From CAYOHP01 sp964403795 [NCBI: uncultured bacterium] (GTDB lineage Bacteria > Muiribacteriota > UBA6191 > CAZXTJ01), in the NCBI GenBank assembly GCA_964403795.1, contig CAYOHP010000040.1, positions 5,409 to 47,544 on the forward strand: a stretch of 42,136 bases of DNA, read 5' to 3'. Below, one piece after another: positions 14,742 to 23,003 of this stretch. Each line of letters begins with the position of its first letter. Positions within the stretch are counted from its first letter, which is position 1. The notes beneath the pieces are model-generated. The model made no database searches, had not been told where the DNA came from, and worked only from the letters and a program-made list of their open reading frames with translations. The position numbers were made by a program, and so were the translations under genes.

Positions 14742-16610
14742 CTACTCCCGGCGCCCCGCCCCGCTCCTCGGATCGGCGGCGACCTCGAGGTCCCCGAGCC
14801 GCTCCCGGTAGACCTCCCGGACCCAGCGGCAGGCTTCCCGGCGACCCGAGTGGGCGAGCTGGCGTGAGGCCTCCGAGGGCATCCGCTCCGAGACGTAGCG
14901 GACGGCTTCGGCACGGACCTCGTCGAGGCCGTCCCAGAGGTGGTCCAGGACCTCGTGGCCGGGGAGTTCCACCTGGGCCAGACGGCAGTGCTCCAGGGCT
15001 TCGGCGCGGATCGTCCCGGCCGGGTCCTCCAGGGCTGCCCGCAAGCGGCTCGTGCCGGCCGGACCGGCGGCCCGCGCCAGCCGCAGAAGGGCGCTGCGCA
15101 CCTGGGGGTCGGGATCGTCGGCGGGACGGCACCCGAGGAGCCGGGCTGCCAGCGCAGGCCGGTCGTCCAGGGTCTGGGCCAGGCCGCGGATCCGGGAGGC
15201 ACTCCCGATGGCTACCAGGGCGGCCAGGGCCTCCGGGTCCTCGCTCCCGTCCGGGTCCGTCGGAGCGCCCCGGGTGCCCCGCTCCGGACCGGAGCCGGAG
15301 CCGTAGGTGGAGTCGGATCCGGACGCTTCCTCGTCTCCCGGGAAGGGCAGCCCCAGGGCGGCCAGGCGCGGATGGAAGACCGCCCAGAGGTTCTCGGCCT
15401 CCGCGGGTCCGGCCGAGGCGAAGACCTCCGCCAGCTCCCGGTCCAGGTCCGGCAGGTCCTCGGGCACCAGCTCCACGAGCTCGGCGCCGGGCGCTTCCCG
15501 GGCCACCCGCTCGACCAGCTCGCGGGCCCCGAGGCGGCGGATCCCGTCGGGGAGCCGGGCCAGGAGGCCCAGCGGGATCTCGCCCGGGTCCAGGCGGAGA
15601 AGCTCCTCAGCATCCAGCTCGGAGTTGGAGCGGAGCAGGGCATCGCGCCAGATGGCCCGGGTCTCGGGCGGGGCACTCCGGAGGCGGGACCGGAGCATCT
15701 CCCTGGCCAACGGGTGGCGGCTCCATGCCAGGACGTCCGCCAGACCGCGGAGCTCGTCGATACCCCGATCGGAGTGGGCCTTGAGGATCCTGGGCAGATC
15801 CGAGGCCGGAAGGTCGGAGGCGGCCGCTGCCCAGTGCCAGGTCTCCAGGTGCCGGGCGGCGTCGGGATCGGAGAGGACCCGGAGCACCACCTGGTAGGGG
15901 TCCGGCAGCCGGGAACCTTCCCGGATCTCGAGGGCGGCGGCCCTGACCATGGGATCGGAGTCGAAGGCCAGCAGGTCGGCCAGGACCTCGCTCCGCCGGT
16001 CGACCACCAGCGGACCGTCGTCGGGGTGACCCCGGAGCAGGGCATGGGCGGCGCCCAGGCGAACCAAGGGGGGGCCGGCGGTGAGGAGCGAGACCAGGAG
16101 CGGGCGGCCGGAGGGCAGGGCGGCGGAGAGCGCATCGCCCCATTCCCGGGCGTCGTAGATGCCTTCGAGATCGGTGGAAGTCATCTCGGCGGCGACCTCG
16201 AGGCTCGCCAGGTCACCGAGGGCGGCCAGGCCCCGCAGGGCCGGGATCCTCCAGGCCGGATCGGGACCCCGCCGGATCTCGTGGAGGAGCCTCAGCGGCG
16301 GGACCGGGGACCCGCGCAGGGCCATCTCGGAGAGGACGGCTACCAGATGGGAGCCGGCTTCGCTCCCGTAGGCCTCGCGGGCCAGGGCGGCCAACAGGCC
16401 GGGCAGCAGGGCCGGACTGGCGACCTCCATCGCCAGGCGGGCCAGATAGGCACCGCGACGCTCCTCGCTGGCGGACCTGCCTGGGGTCCAGGCCAGGGCG
16501 GCGGCCAGGATCCGCTGGTCGCGCACCGCGGGCGGAAGCCCCAGGAGGAGCCGACGGGCGCGTCCTCGCCCGCATGCGAGGTCGACGGCCACCGCCTCGG
16601 CGAGTCCCAT
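14742..16610 (-). CDS. HEAT-repeat protein
   Basis: A 622-aa helical protein with many short paired helices of HEAT type; typical units include DPAWRIPALRGLAALGDLAS, DPMVRAAALEI, DPQVRSALLRLARAAG and AGTIRAEALEHC. There is no signal peptide and no catalytic motif. A Gly/Ser/Glu-rich linker (around residue 435) separates two repeat blocks. The ATG at 16610 follows GAGGAGCGGG; a longer frame upstream to 16823 lies antisense to the next gene and is rejected. The gene faces the vWA gene with an 18-bp gap, so it is not part of the ternary operon, but its close position and repeat nature could make it a scaffold for it. No named family is recognised. Confidence 0.75.
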   Translation of the reverse strand: MGLAEAVAVDLACGRGRARRLLLGLPPAVRDQRILAAALAWTPGRSASEERRGAYLARLAMEVASPALLPGLLAALAREAYGSEAGSHLVAVLSEMALRGSPVPPLRLLHEIRRGPDPAWRIPALRGLAALGDLASLEVAAEMTSTDLEGIYDAREWGDALSAALPSGRPLLVSLLTAGPPLVRLGAAHALLRGHPDDGPLVVDRRSEVLADLLAFDSDPMVRAAALEIREGSRLPDPYQVVLRVLSDPDAARHLETWHWAAAASDLPASDLPRILKAHSDRGIDELRGLADVLAWSRHPLAREMLRSRLRSAPPETRAIWRDALLRSNSELDAEELLRLDPGEIPLGLLARLPDGIRRLGARELVERVAREAPGAELVELVPEDLPDLDRELAEVFASAGPAEAENLWAVFHPRLAALGLPFPGDEEASGSDSTYGSGSGPERGTRGAPTDPDGSEDPEALAALVAIGSASRIRGLAQTLDDRPALAARLLGCRPADDPDPQVRSALLRLARAAGPAGTSRLRAALEDPAGTIRAEALEHCRLAQVELPGHEVLDHLWDGLDEVRAEAVRYVSERMPSEASRQLAHSGRREACRWVREVYRERLGDLEVAADPRSGAGRRE

Positions 16611-16640
16611 CCCGGCTCCCGCTCCTCGTCTCCCCCGAGT

Positions 16641-16646
16641 AGGGTA
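16641..16646 (-). promoter_or_regulatory. -10-like element of the HEAT gene
   Basis: On the minus strand this reads TACCCT, about 30 nt before the ATG at 16610, with a Shine-Dalgarno sequence in between. It lies in the 133-bp divergent gap shared with the ATP-grasp gene. Confidence 0.4.
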
Positions 16647-16715
16647 GCCCAGGAAGGTCCCGGATCCATCCCGCACAGGACCCGCGGCGCCGGGCGGGAT
16701 CCCGGTCTCTCCCGG

Positions 16716-16721
16716 TACGAT
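16716..16721 (+). promoter_or_regulatory. -10-like element of the ATP-grasp gene
   Basis: TACGAT lies 22 nt before the ATG at 16744. GAGGGAGG (16728-16735) follows as ribosome binding site and decides the start in favour of 16744 over the ATG at 16720, which overlaps the hexamer itself. Confidence 0.35.
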
Positions 16722-16743
16722 GGAGCCGAGGGAGGCGCGATCC

Positions 16744-18312
16744 ATGGCGCCGGATGACGCCTGTCTCGAGGCCCGGTTCGACCGTCTGCAGGAGTGCCTG
16801 GTAGGCCAGGCCGAGGAACTCACCTCCTACTCGGAGCGACCCCATACCGTGGTGGTCATCCCGTCCCTGACGCTGGACCGCCGCCAGCTCGAGAAGATCC
16901 GGGGCATCAGCTACTACGAGGAGCGGATGCTCTACCTGCTCCTGCTGCTCCGCCAGCCCCGGAGCCGGGTGGTGCTGGTCACCAGCCAGCTGGTCGACAC
17001 CCGCACCATCGATTACGTGCTGGCGCTCCTGCCTCGGCCCGAGATGCGCTCCGCCCGGGAACGGCTCACGGTGCTCTCCACCAACGACTGGAGTCCCCGG
17101 CCCCTCTCGGAGAAGGTCCTGGAGCGCCCCTGGCTGGTCGAGCGGATCCGGAGCCACATCCCCGACCCCACCCGGGCCCACATGATCACCTTCAACATGA
17201 CCCGGATCGAGATGCGGCTGGCCCTGGCCCTGGGGATCCCGGCGGTCGGCAACCCGCCGCGCCTGGCCGGGTGGGGGACGAAGTCGGGCGCCCGCAAGGC
17301 CTTCCGGGAGGCAGGGATCCCGCTGCCCGAGGGGATCGAGGACCTCTCCGGGCCGGACGACGTGCCGGCCGCCATCGAGGAGGTCTGGTCCCGGGTCCCG
17401 ACCGGGCGGCGAATCGTGGTCAAACTGAACGAGGGGTTCTCGGGGGAGGGCAACGCCATCCTCGACCTGGGACCGCTCGCCCGTGTGGCTCCCGGCCGGG
17501 CCTCGCGACCGAAGCGCCTGGAGGCGATCGAGCGGGCCCTTCCCAACCTCGAATTCCAGCAGGAGGCCGAGGACTGGGGCAGCTTCGGGGAACAGCTCTC
17601 GGCCCGGGGCGGCGTGGTCGAGGCCTTCCTCGAGGGAGAACCGAAGCAGTCCCCCTCGGCCCAGCTCAAGGTCGATGTGCTGGGACGCCTCTCGCTGCTC
17701 TCGACCCACGACCAGATCCTGGGGGGGCGCCACGACCAGGTCTTCCTGGGCTGCCGCTTCCCGGCCGACGCGAGCTACCGGATGGCGCTCCAGGACCAGG
17801 CCCGGCGGGTAGGCGAGGTGCTGGCCGCCAAGGGTGTCCGGGGCAGGTTCTCGGTGGACTTCGTCGCCATCCCCAGGGGCAACGACTACGAGGTCTATGC
17901 CATCGAGGTGAATCTGAGGCTGGGCGGGACGACCCATCCCTTCGCCTCCATGGACTACCTGGTGCAGGGGCGGTACGACCAGGAAACCGGCCTCTACCTG
18001 GCTCCCGACGGTCGCCCCCGCTGCTACGTGGCCAGCGACAACGTGGAGGAACCCTGGCTCCGCGGGCTCCTGCCGGCCGACCTCCATACCATCATCGAGT
18101 CCGAGGGCCTGGGCTTCGACCACCAGACCCGGACCGGGAGCATTTTCCACATGCTCGGGTCGGCGAGCCAGTTCGGGAAGGTCGGCTACACCTGCGTGGC
18201 CGACGACTGCGGCAACGCCATGCTCACCTTCGAGTCCGTCCGGGAGCGCCTGCGCGAGGCCGCCGGCGTGCCCCGGATCCCGTGGGTGGCAGAGGGCGCG
18301 GCCGCGACCTGA
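16744..18312 (+). CDS. ATP-grasp ligase, PGM1-like (peptide ligase family)
   Basis: A 522-aa protein similar in plan to PGM1-type ATP-grasp proteins; PGM1 itself joins peptides in pheganomycin biosynthesis. The N-terminal half holds HTVVVIPSLTLD and a region with YYEERMLYLLLLLRQP, typical of this group. The ATP-grasp fold spans about residues 170-420: RIVVKLNEGFSGEGNAI is the glycine-rich nucleotide loop with its lysine, and the distal part has YAIEVNLRLGGTTHPF with the Glu and Asn that bind metal. The C-terminal about 90 residues are a separate small domain. The nearest genes offer no obvious substrate or peptide precursor. Its 3' end overlaps the convergent rluA-like gene by 89 bp. Confidence 0.8.
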   Translation: MAPDDACLEARFDRLQECLVGQAEELTSYSERPHTVVVIPSLTLDRRQLEKIRGISYYEERMLYLLLLLRQPRSRVVLVTSQLVDTRTIDYVLALLPRPEMRSARERLTVLSTNDWSPRPLSEKVLERPWLVERIRSHIPDPTRAHMITFNMTRIEMRLALALGIPAVGNPPRLAGWGTKSGARKAFREAGIPLPEGIEDLSGPDDVPAAIEEVWSRVPTGRRIVVKLNEGFSGEGNAILDLGPLARVAPGRASRPKRLEAIERALPNLEFQQEAEDWGSFGEQLSARGGVVEAFLEGEPKQSPSAQLKVDVLGRLSLLSTHDQILGGRHDQVFLGCRFPADASYRMALQDQARRVGEVLAAKGVRGRFSVDFVAIPRGNDYEVYAIEVNLRLGGTTHPFASMDYLVQGRYDQETGLYLAPDGRPRCYVASDNVEEPWLRGLLPADLHTIIESEGLGFDHQTRTGSIFHMLGSASQFGKVGYTCVADDCGNAMLTFESVRERLREAAGVPRIPWVAEGAAAT

Positions 18313-19039
18313 GTTTCCCCAGCACCTCGACGAGCTCGTCGGGGAGCGGGACCGCGAGGTCGAGCGGGGCACCGGTACGGGGATGGGGCAGCAGGATCCG
18401 GCCGGCGTGCAGGAACAGGCGCCGGAGGCCGGTAGCCTTGCGGATCTCGCGGTTTCGGGCGAAGTCCCCGTAGACCCCGTCGCCCACCACCGGGAGGCCC
18501 CGCCGGGCGGCCTGGACCCGGATCTGGTGGGTCTTCCCGGTCACCAGCTCGATCCCGACCAGGGCGGGGCCGGAGCCCAGGCGTTCCACCACCCGGTAGT
18601 GGAGCCGGGCATTGGGCGGGGGTCCGTCGAGGGTACGGGTGCGCAGACCGGATCCGTTGCCGTGGGTGACCAGGTGGTCGTCCCAGGTCCCCTCGGCGGG
18701 CCGGGGGGAGGCGGTGAGCAGGGCGGTGTAGAACTTCTTGACCTGGCCCGCCTCGAAGGCCGCCCGCAGTCGCTCGGCGTCGGCCTCGTCGCGGGTCGCC
18801 ACCAGCAGTCCCGAGGTCTCCCGGTCGAGCCGGTGCAGGATCCAGACCGTGGCGTCCCCCAGCTGGAAGCGCCGCTGCCGGGCATCGAAGGAACCCCGGA
18901 ACACGCAGGGGGACTTGCCGCCTCCCGCCGCCGGGACCGAGAGGACCCCCGACGGCTTGGCCACCACCAGGAGGCTCCCGTCGTCATGGACCGCCCGGAC
19001 CCCGGGGCCCAGGATGCCGTCACCGTGGGGATTCGCCAT
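18224..19039 (-). CDS. RluA-family RNA pseudouridine synthase
   Basis: A 271-aa enzyme that converts specific uridines in rRNA or tRNA to pseudouridine. The catalytic motif HRLDRETSG is clear, with Asp72 as nucleophile. Other family blocks are present: VVAKPSGVLSVP near the N-terminus, YTALLTASP in the middle, and VTGKTHQIRVQAARRGLPVVGD with the following LFLHA. There is no S4 domain, so it is a short form closer to RluA/TruC than to RluD. The last about 25 residues are Arg/Pro-rich and lie antisense to the end of the ATP-grasp gene. A TAGAGT hexamer 6 nt before the ATG suggests a leaderless mRNA. The exact target cannot be told from sequence. Confidence 0.9.
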   Translation of the reverse strand: MANPHGDGILGPGVRAVHDDGSLLVVAKPSGVLSVPAAGGGKSPCVFRGSFDARQRRFQLGDATVWILHRLDRETSGLLVATRDEADAERLRAAFEAGQVKKFYTALLTASPRPAEGTWDDHLVTHGNGSGLRTRTLDGPPPNARLHYRVVERLGSGPALVGIELVTGKTHQIRVQAARRGLPVVGDGVYGDFARNREIRKATGLRRLFLHAGRILLPHPRTGAPLDLAVPLPDELVEVLGKLRSRPRPLPPTGSGARRRPRAGAPGRTRR

Positions 19040-19045
19040 GCCCCG

Positions 19046-19051
19046 ACTCTA
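19046..19051 (-). promoter_or_regulatory. -10-like element of the rluA-type gene
   Basis: On the minus strand this reads TAGAGT and ends 6 nt before the ATG at 19039. Transcription would then start at or next to the start codon, giving a leaderless mRNA. Confidence 0.4.
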
Positions 19052-19120
19052 GTCCATGCAGGGCGCGCCCGAGCCGGGAGGGAAACTTCCACCCGGCTCG
19101 GGACGTCGTAGGAGAGGGGC

Positions 19121-19126
19121 TACACT
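19121..19126 (+). promoter_or_regulatory. -10-like element of the secreted peptidase gene
   Basis: TACACT lies 26 nt before the GTG at 19153. The spacer contains GGGGCAGGGGA and GGGAC, weak ribosome binding sites. Confidence 0.35.
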
Positions 19127-19152
19127 CGAGGGGCAGGGGAAGGCAGGGACGG

Positions 19153-20181
19153 GTGGTAAGGGACCTTCGGAGCCGTCTCCTCTCGGCAGGCCTCGGGCTC
19201 TGCCTGTCGGCCGTGCCGGGCACTGCCGGCGAGACCGTGCGCTACATCCCCCAGCCCGACGGCACCACGCTGATCCAGATCATCGGCGATCCGGGGCCGG
19301 AGGAGCCCGGCTTCGACGATGTCGGCGGCGGGAGCGCGCCCTCAGAGCCTTCCCCCCGACCGGAGGACCTGGTCGAGGACCGAAACTGTCGGCCCGAGAA
19401 CTTCAAGGTCTCCGGGTCGAGGTTCTTCTGGCTCCACTTCTGTCCCTCGCGGGCCGGGTGGGCCTCCTTCGAGCGGGTCTCGGCGGTGATCGACGACGCC
19501 TGGCTGGCGGTCTCGGAGCGCTTCGGCAGCCAGTACGACACCAAGGTGAAGGGCTATATCTATACCAACGGCAGCCACTACCACGGGCAGACCGGGGGAC
19601 CCGCGTGGAGCGGGGGGTTCTACTCGCCGGTCGAGAACCAGATGCACGTCCCGGCTCCTCCCGGCGAGACGGGCTTCGGGCTGAAGCTGCTGCTCGCCCA
19701 CGAGCTCACCCACTTCCGGCTGGAACAGCTGACCATGGACAGCCGTACCGGCGAGGGGCGGATCCGGGGCTTTAGGTTCGTGAACGAGGGGATCGCCCAG
19801 CGCATGGAGGAGCGGATCGTGGCCGCCACCCGGCGGGCCGACCCCGAGGCCCGGATCGCCCCCGGGCATGACACCCGGCGGGCCAAGCTCTGGTACCTGA
19901 AGCGGGGCCTCGAGCAGGGGCATCCGATGATCCCGTACAAGGCGATGGTCCACCGGGTCGCCGGCGATCCCGGCTTCTACTACGCACAGAGCTGGGCGAC
20001 GATGGCATTCCTGGAGGAGAGCTGGGGCGAGCGCACCACAGATCTCCTGCTCTCGGAGATCGCGGCGGGCCGCAGCCTGGCCGATGCCTTCCGCTCGGCC
20101 ACCGGGCTCGGGCTCGACGACCTGCTGGGCCGGGTCGAGACCTGGGCCAGGGCCGAGGCCGCCCGGGAGTTCGGCGGGTAG
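19153..20181 (+). CDS. Secreted zinc metallopeptidase of the peptidase MA (gluzincin) type
   Basis: A 342-aa protein with a short signal peptide (RLLSAGLGLCLSAVPGTAG, about residues 8-26). The catalytic motif HELTH (His183, Glu184, His187) is followed by FVNEGIAQ with Glu212, the usual third zinc ligand arrangement of MA-like gluzincins. The region before the motif contains an Asp/Glu/Pro-rich linker and two cysteines (about residues 80 and 97). The C-terminal part has YYAQSWATMAFLEE, another feature of this family, which includes proteins of unknown substrate found outside the cytoplasm. The GTG at 19153 is the start that gives the intact signal peptide. The neighbours give no hint of the substrate. 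Confidence 0.85.
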   Translation: MVRDLRSRLLSAGLGLCLSAVPGTAGETVRYIPQPDGTTLIQIIGDPGPEEPGFDDVGGGSAPSEPSPRPEDLVEDRNCRPENFKVSGSRFFWLHFCPSRAGWASFERVSAVIDDAWLAVSERFGSQYDTKVKGYIYTNGSHYHGQTGGPAWSGGFYSPVENQMHVPAPPGETGFGLKLLLAHELTHFRLEQLTMDSRTGEGRIRGFRFVNEGIAQRMEERIVAATRRADPEARIAPGHDTRRAKLWYLKRGLEQGHPMIPYKAMVHRVAGDPGFYYAQSWATMAFLEESWGERTTDLLLSEIAAGRSLADAFRSATGLGLDDLLGRVETWARAEAAREFGG

Positions 20182-20219
20182 TCCGGCCCTTCAGGGACCG
20201 GTGGGTGCCCGGTGCCCCG

Positions 20220-20732
20220 CTACTCGGCGGTCGCCAGCGGGAGGATCCAGGTCACCAGTTGATGGTGCTGGCGGCAGCCCTCGGCCTGGTAGAGCTCGTT
20301 GGCGGGATTCCCGAGGTCGGTCGAGACCGTGAGCTCGTCGCACTCGCGGGTCTCCATCCAGTCCCGGGCCGCCGCGAAGAGCTGGCGACCGATGCCCTGA
20401 CGGCGGGCCTCTTCGGCGACCGCCAGGCTCCAGAGGGTCCCGATCCGCTTGTCGGTGAACTCCAGGATCCGGGCGTCGATCCAGCCGATCGCCACCCCCA
20501 GGACCGCCTGGTCGCGGATCGCCAGCAGGCAGAAGTGGGTGGCGGGCTGGTCGACCGAGAGCTGGGCCGCTTCCAGGGCGCCGTCGGCGAACATCGGCTT
20601 CAGGCGTTCGGTGTCGAAGAGGGGATCAGTCATCCAGCGATCCTGGGTGAAGGCATGGGTGACCACGTCGACCACCCCGGCCCGATCGAGCGGGTCGTCC
20701 TCGAAGGGGCGGATCGTGATTGCGTCGCTCAT
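20220..20732 (-). CDS. GNAT-family N-acetyltransferase
   Basis: A 170-aa protein of the Gcn5-related acetyltransferase family. Acetyl-CoA-binding motif A is seen as LWSLAVAEEARRQGIGRQLFAAA (about residues 98-120, with the RxxGIG loop), and motif B is in the following strand and helix (ELTVSTDLGNPANELYQAEGC). The N-terminus ITIRPFEDDPLDRAGVVDV is the usual first strand and helix. The substrate cannot be told. Similar stand-alone GNATs acetylate small molecules, antibiotics or protein N-termini. The ATG at 20732 lies about 24 nt after a TAGTAT hexamer. The gene is divergent from the lipase-like gene. Confidence 0.88.
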   Translation of the reverse strand: MSDAITIRPFEDDPLDRAGVVDVVTHAFTQDRWMTDPLFDTERLKPMFADGALEAAQLSVDQPATHFCLLAIRDQAVLGVAIGWIDARILEFTDKRIGTLWSLAVAEEARRQGIGRQLFAAARDWMETRECDELTVSTDLGNPANELYQAEGCRQHHQLVTWILPLATAE

Positions 20733-20756
20733 GGTCCCTCCCGGATCCGGGGGGCG

Positions 20757-20762
20757 ATACTA
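20757..20762 (-). promoter_or_regulatory. -10-like element of the GNAT gene
   Basis: On the minus strand this reads TAGTAT, 24 nt before the ATG at 20732. It lies only 10 bp from TACCCT (20773-20778) on the plus strand, so the two divergent promoters are nearly back to back. Confidence 0.4.
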
Positions 20763-20772
20763 GCCCGCGGGG

Positions 20773-20778
20773 TACCCT
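20773..20778 (+). promoter_or_regulatory. -10-like element of the lipase-like gene
   Basis: TACCCT lies about 40 nt before the start of the lipase-like gene and is divergent from the GNAT promoter. Confidence 0.35.
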
Positions 20779-20818
20779 GGGTGGCGATCGGTGCGATCGA
20801 GCCACCGCATCGGGAAGG

Positions 20819-21778
20819 ATGCCCGTGGCAATGGGAGAGGCCGTCCTCGGACTGACGCTGGGCCTGGGGCTGGCCGCGGCGCTGGTGGCCGTGCTCCGCC
20901 GGGCCTTCGCGGCGGTCCTCCAGGCCCGGGTCGACCGCCACGTGCCGCGCACCGGCTGGCGCCCTGACCAGGAGCGTCGCTCCGGGGTGGTCTCCGGCGG
21001 CGACCTGGTGGTCTTCCTGCACGGGACCTTCTGCGATGCCCGGACCACCCGCTTCCTGGCCGAGGGCCTCGAGGCGGCCGGCTGGCCGGTCTGGGTCTAC
21101 GAGTACCGCTACCTGGACCCGATCGAGGCCAATGCCCGACTCTTCGAGGAGGACCTGGAGCGGAGGCTGGCGGGCCTGGGAAGGTCGGGACCCGGGCGGC
21201 TCCTGCTGGTGGGATACAGCCAGGGAGGCTTGCTGTTGCGCTGGCTCCTGGCCGGGCAGGGGCATGCCACCTGGCTGGCGCGGGTGGTGGGCCTGATCCA
21301 GATCGCGACTCCCAACGGGGGCACCCCGGTGGCGCCCCTGGCCCGCCTGGGGTGGGTGCCGGGAGGTGTTCCCGCGCCGGCGCTCAGGGCCATGGAGCCG
21401 GCCTCCGGGTTCCTCGACGAGCTGGATCGCCGGCCCCTGATGGCGGGCGTCGGGTTCGGGCTGATCTACGGCCATGGCCCCGGGCGCCACCTGCTGGAGC
21501 GGTTCTTCCTCGGGAGGGTCCGGGAGCATCCCGTCACCATCTGGCTGGGTGCCCTCTACGAGCGGATCCTGCTCCCCGGTGGCGAGCACGATGGCCTGGT
21601 CCCGACCGAGAGCGCGCTCCGGATCTATGCCCAGCCGGGTCTCGAGGGGGAGCCGGCCCCGGTTCGGATCGAGACCGACCACCTGGGACTGCTGGTGGAT
21701 CCGAGGGCACGGGAGGCCCTGGTGGAGCTGGGCCGTCGCCTGGTGGCGTCGACCCGGGCTGCCGATCGCCCGGTCTAG
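20819..21778 (+). CDS. Membrane-anchored alpha/beta-hydrolase, lipase-like
   Basis: A 319-aa protein. An N-terminal hydrophobic helix (LGLTLGLGLAAALVAVL, about residues 9-25) acts as membrane anchor or uncleaved signal. The hydrolase fold begins at VVFLHGTFCDA, the oxyanion region. The nucleophile elbow is GYSQGG with Ser134. The acid is likely in GGEHDGLVP (Asp about 264) and the histidine in ETDHLGLLV (His about 291). The segment LIQIATPNGGTPVA after the nucleophile is typical of bacterial lipases and esterases related to EstA and triacylglycerol lipases. The ATG at 20819 is used here; the ATG at 20831 is also possible and has better ribosome-binding spacing. The substrate is unknown. Confidence 0.82.
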   Translation: MPVAMGEAVLGLTLGLGLAAALVAVLRRAFAAVLQARVDRHVPRTGWRPDQERRSGVVSGGDLVVFLHGTFCDARTTRFLAEGLEAAGWPVWVYEYRYLDPIEANARLFEEDLERRLAGLGRSGPGRLLLVGYSQGGLLLRWLLAGQGHATWLARVVGLIQIATPNGGTPVAPLARLGWVPGGVPAPALRAMEPASGFLDELDRRPLMAGVGFGLIYGHGPGRHLLERFFLGRVREHPVTIWLGALYERILLPGGEHDGLVPTESALRIYAQPGLEGEPAPVRIETDHLGLLVDPRAREALVELGRRLVASTRAADRPV

Positions 21779-21782
21779 GGTT

Positions 21783-23003
21783 TCACGGCAAGTCGGGCCG
21801 GAAGCGGCTCGCGTCCCTGAGGTCGACGAGGCGGACATGGCGGCGCTGGGCGGCCGCCAGCAGGCGCCCGTCGCCGGAGAAGCGGATCAGGGTGGCGGGC
21901 TCCTCCAGGTCCTCGAGGCGGGCCCGCTCGCGACGGCTCTCGACCTCCAGGACCAGGAGGGTCCGATCCCGGGTCGCCACGGCCAGGCGGGTCCCGTCCT
22001 CGGAGAGGCGGAATCCCGAGAAGCCACGGCCGCCCTGTTCCCCGCGTACCTCAGGGGACGGACCCGGGGGCGGGTCGAACCGGGCCACTTCCTCCAGGCG
22101 GAAGCGACCCGAGGGCAGGGTTCGCGATCCCGATCGAGGGCCGCCCCAGCCGAGGACCAGGATCGTGCCGGAGTCGCGTAAGCCGACCGCCAGCCGTCTC
22201 CCCCTGGGGGCGAGCGACAGGGTCTCGAGGCGGGAGTGCGCCGGCAGGCGGGCCGAGGCCCGGATCTGCCCCTTGGCGGTGTCCACCAGTTCCAGGCTCG
22301 GGACCGGCTCCCCGGGAGCTGCCGGGGATCCTCGGCGCCAGGCGACCAGCGAGTCGGGTTCCTCCAGGAACCGGTATCCGCTTGCGCGCTCGAGGGGAAT
22401 GCGGATCCCCCCGGAGTCCGGTCGTCGGGTGCGCACCCGATGGACCGAGAGTCCCAGGGCCAGGCGCGATCCGTCGGGGGAGACGTCCACCAGGCAAGGA
22501 TCCGACGGTTCGAGCGAGCGACGCTCCCTGGCCCCGATCTCGTAGCCCTCCGGAAGGTCGAAGAGCCGCACCCTTCCACGGGAACTGACGGTGGCGGCCA
22601 GCGAGCAGACTCCGTCGCTGCGGAGCGCCTGGAGTCCGAGCGGGACGCCGCCGATCCGGGTCGCGATGCTCCCGTCCCCGGTCCGGTACAGCACCATCAG
22701 TTCGTCGGCGCCGGAAGCCAGCACCTGCGATCCGTCCGCGGCGACCGTCAGGTCTACGACCGGGGAGGAACGCTCCACTCCCGGGTCCCCCACCAGGTCG
22801 AAGGCAAGCCGGAGGAGTTCCCGGAACCGCGGCAGGACCTTCCCCTCGACCCGCAGCAGGGCGAAACCCCGATGCATGGCCTGGCGGGCCTCGGACCAGC
22901 CGCGGGCGCGCCACAACACGGTGACCAGACGGATCCAGGTGTCGACGTCCCCGGGGTGGGAGGCGAGCCGCCGTTCGAGCCGCTCGATCTCCTGCTCGGT
23001 CAG
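21783..23003 (-). CDS. Single-propeller WD40-like protein with CTG start
   Basis: A 406-aa protein. The first about 60 residues are helical with TPR-like spacing (HPGDVDTWIRLVTVLWRARG). The rest gives about seven beta-propeller blades, each with a pattern such as LTVAADGSQVLASGADELM, FRLSEDGTRLAVATRD or IRFSGDGRLLAAAQ. No usual start codon lies near the beginning of the coding pattern. The CTG at 23003 overlaps the stop of the gene before it (CTGA) and gives the natural start TEQEIERLERRLASHPGD. The first usual codon further in is a GTG that would remove the helical repeat. It is translationally coupled to the larger WD40 gene and likely forms a complex with it. Confidence 0.72.
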   Translation of the reverse strand: MTEQEIERLERRLASHPGDVDTWIRLVTVLWRARGWSEARQAMHRGFALLRVEGKVLPRFRELLRLAFDLVGDPGVERSSPVVDLTVAADGSQVLASGADELMVLYRTGDGSIATRIGGVPLGLQALRSDGVCSLAATVSSRGRVRLFDLPEGYEIGARERRSLEPSDPCLVDVSPDGSRLALGLSVHRVRTRRPDSGGIRIPLERASGYRFLEEPDSLVAWRRGSPAAPGEPVPSLELVDTAKGQIRASARLPAHSRLETLSLAPRGRRLAVGLRDSGTILVLGWGGPRSGSRTLPSGRFRLEEVARFDPPPGPSPEVRGEQGGRGFSGFRLSEDGTRLAVATRDRTLLVLEVESRRERARLEDLEEPATLIRFSGDGRLLAAAQRRHVRLVDLRDASRFRPDLP

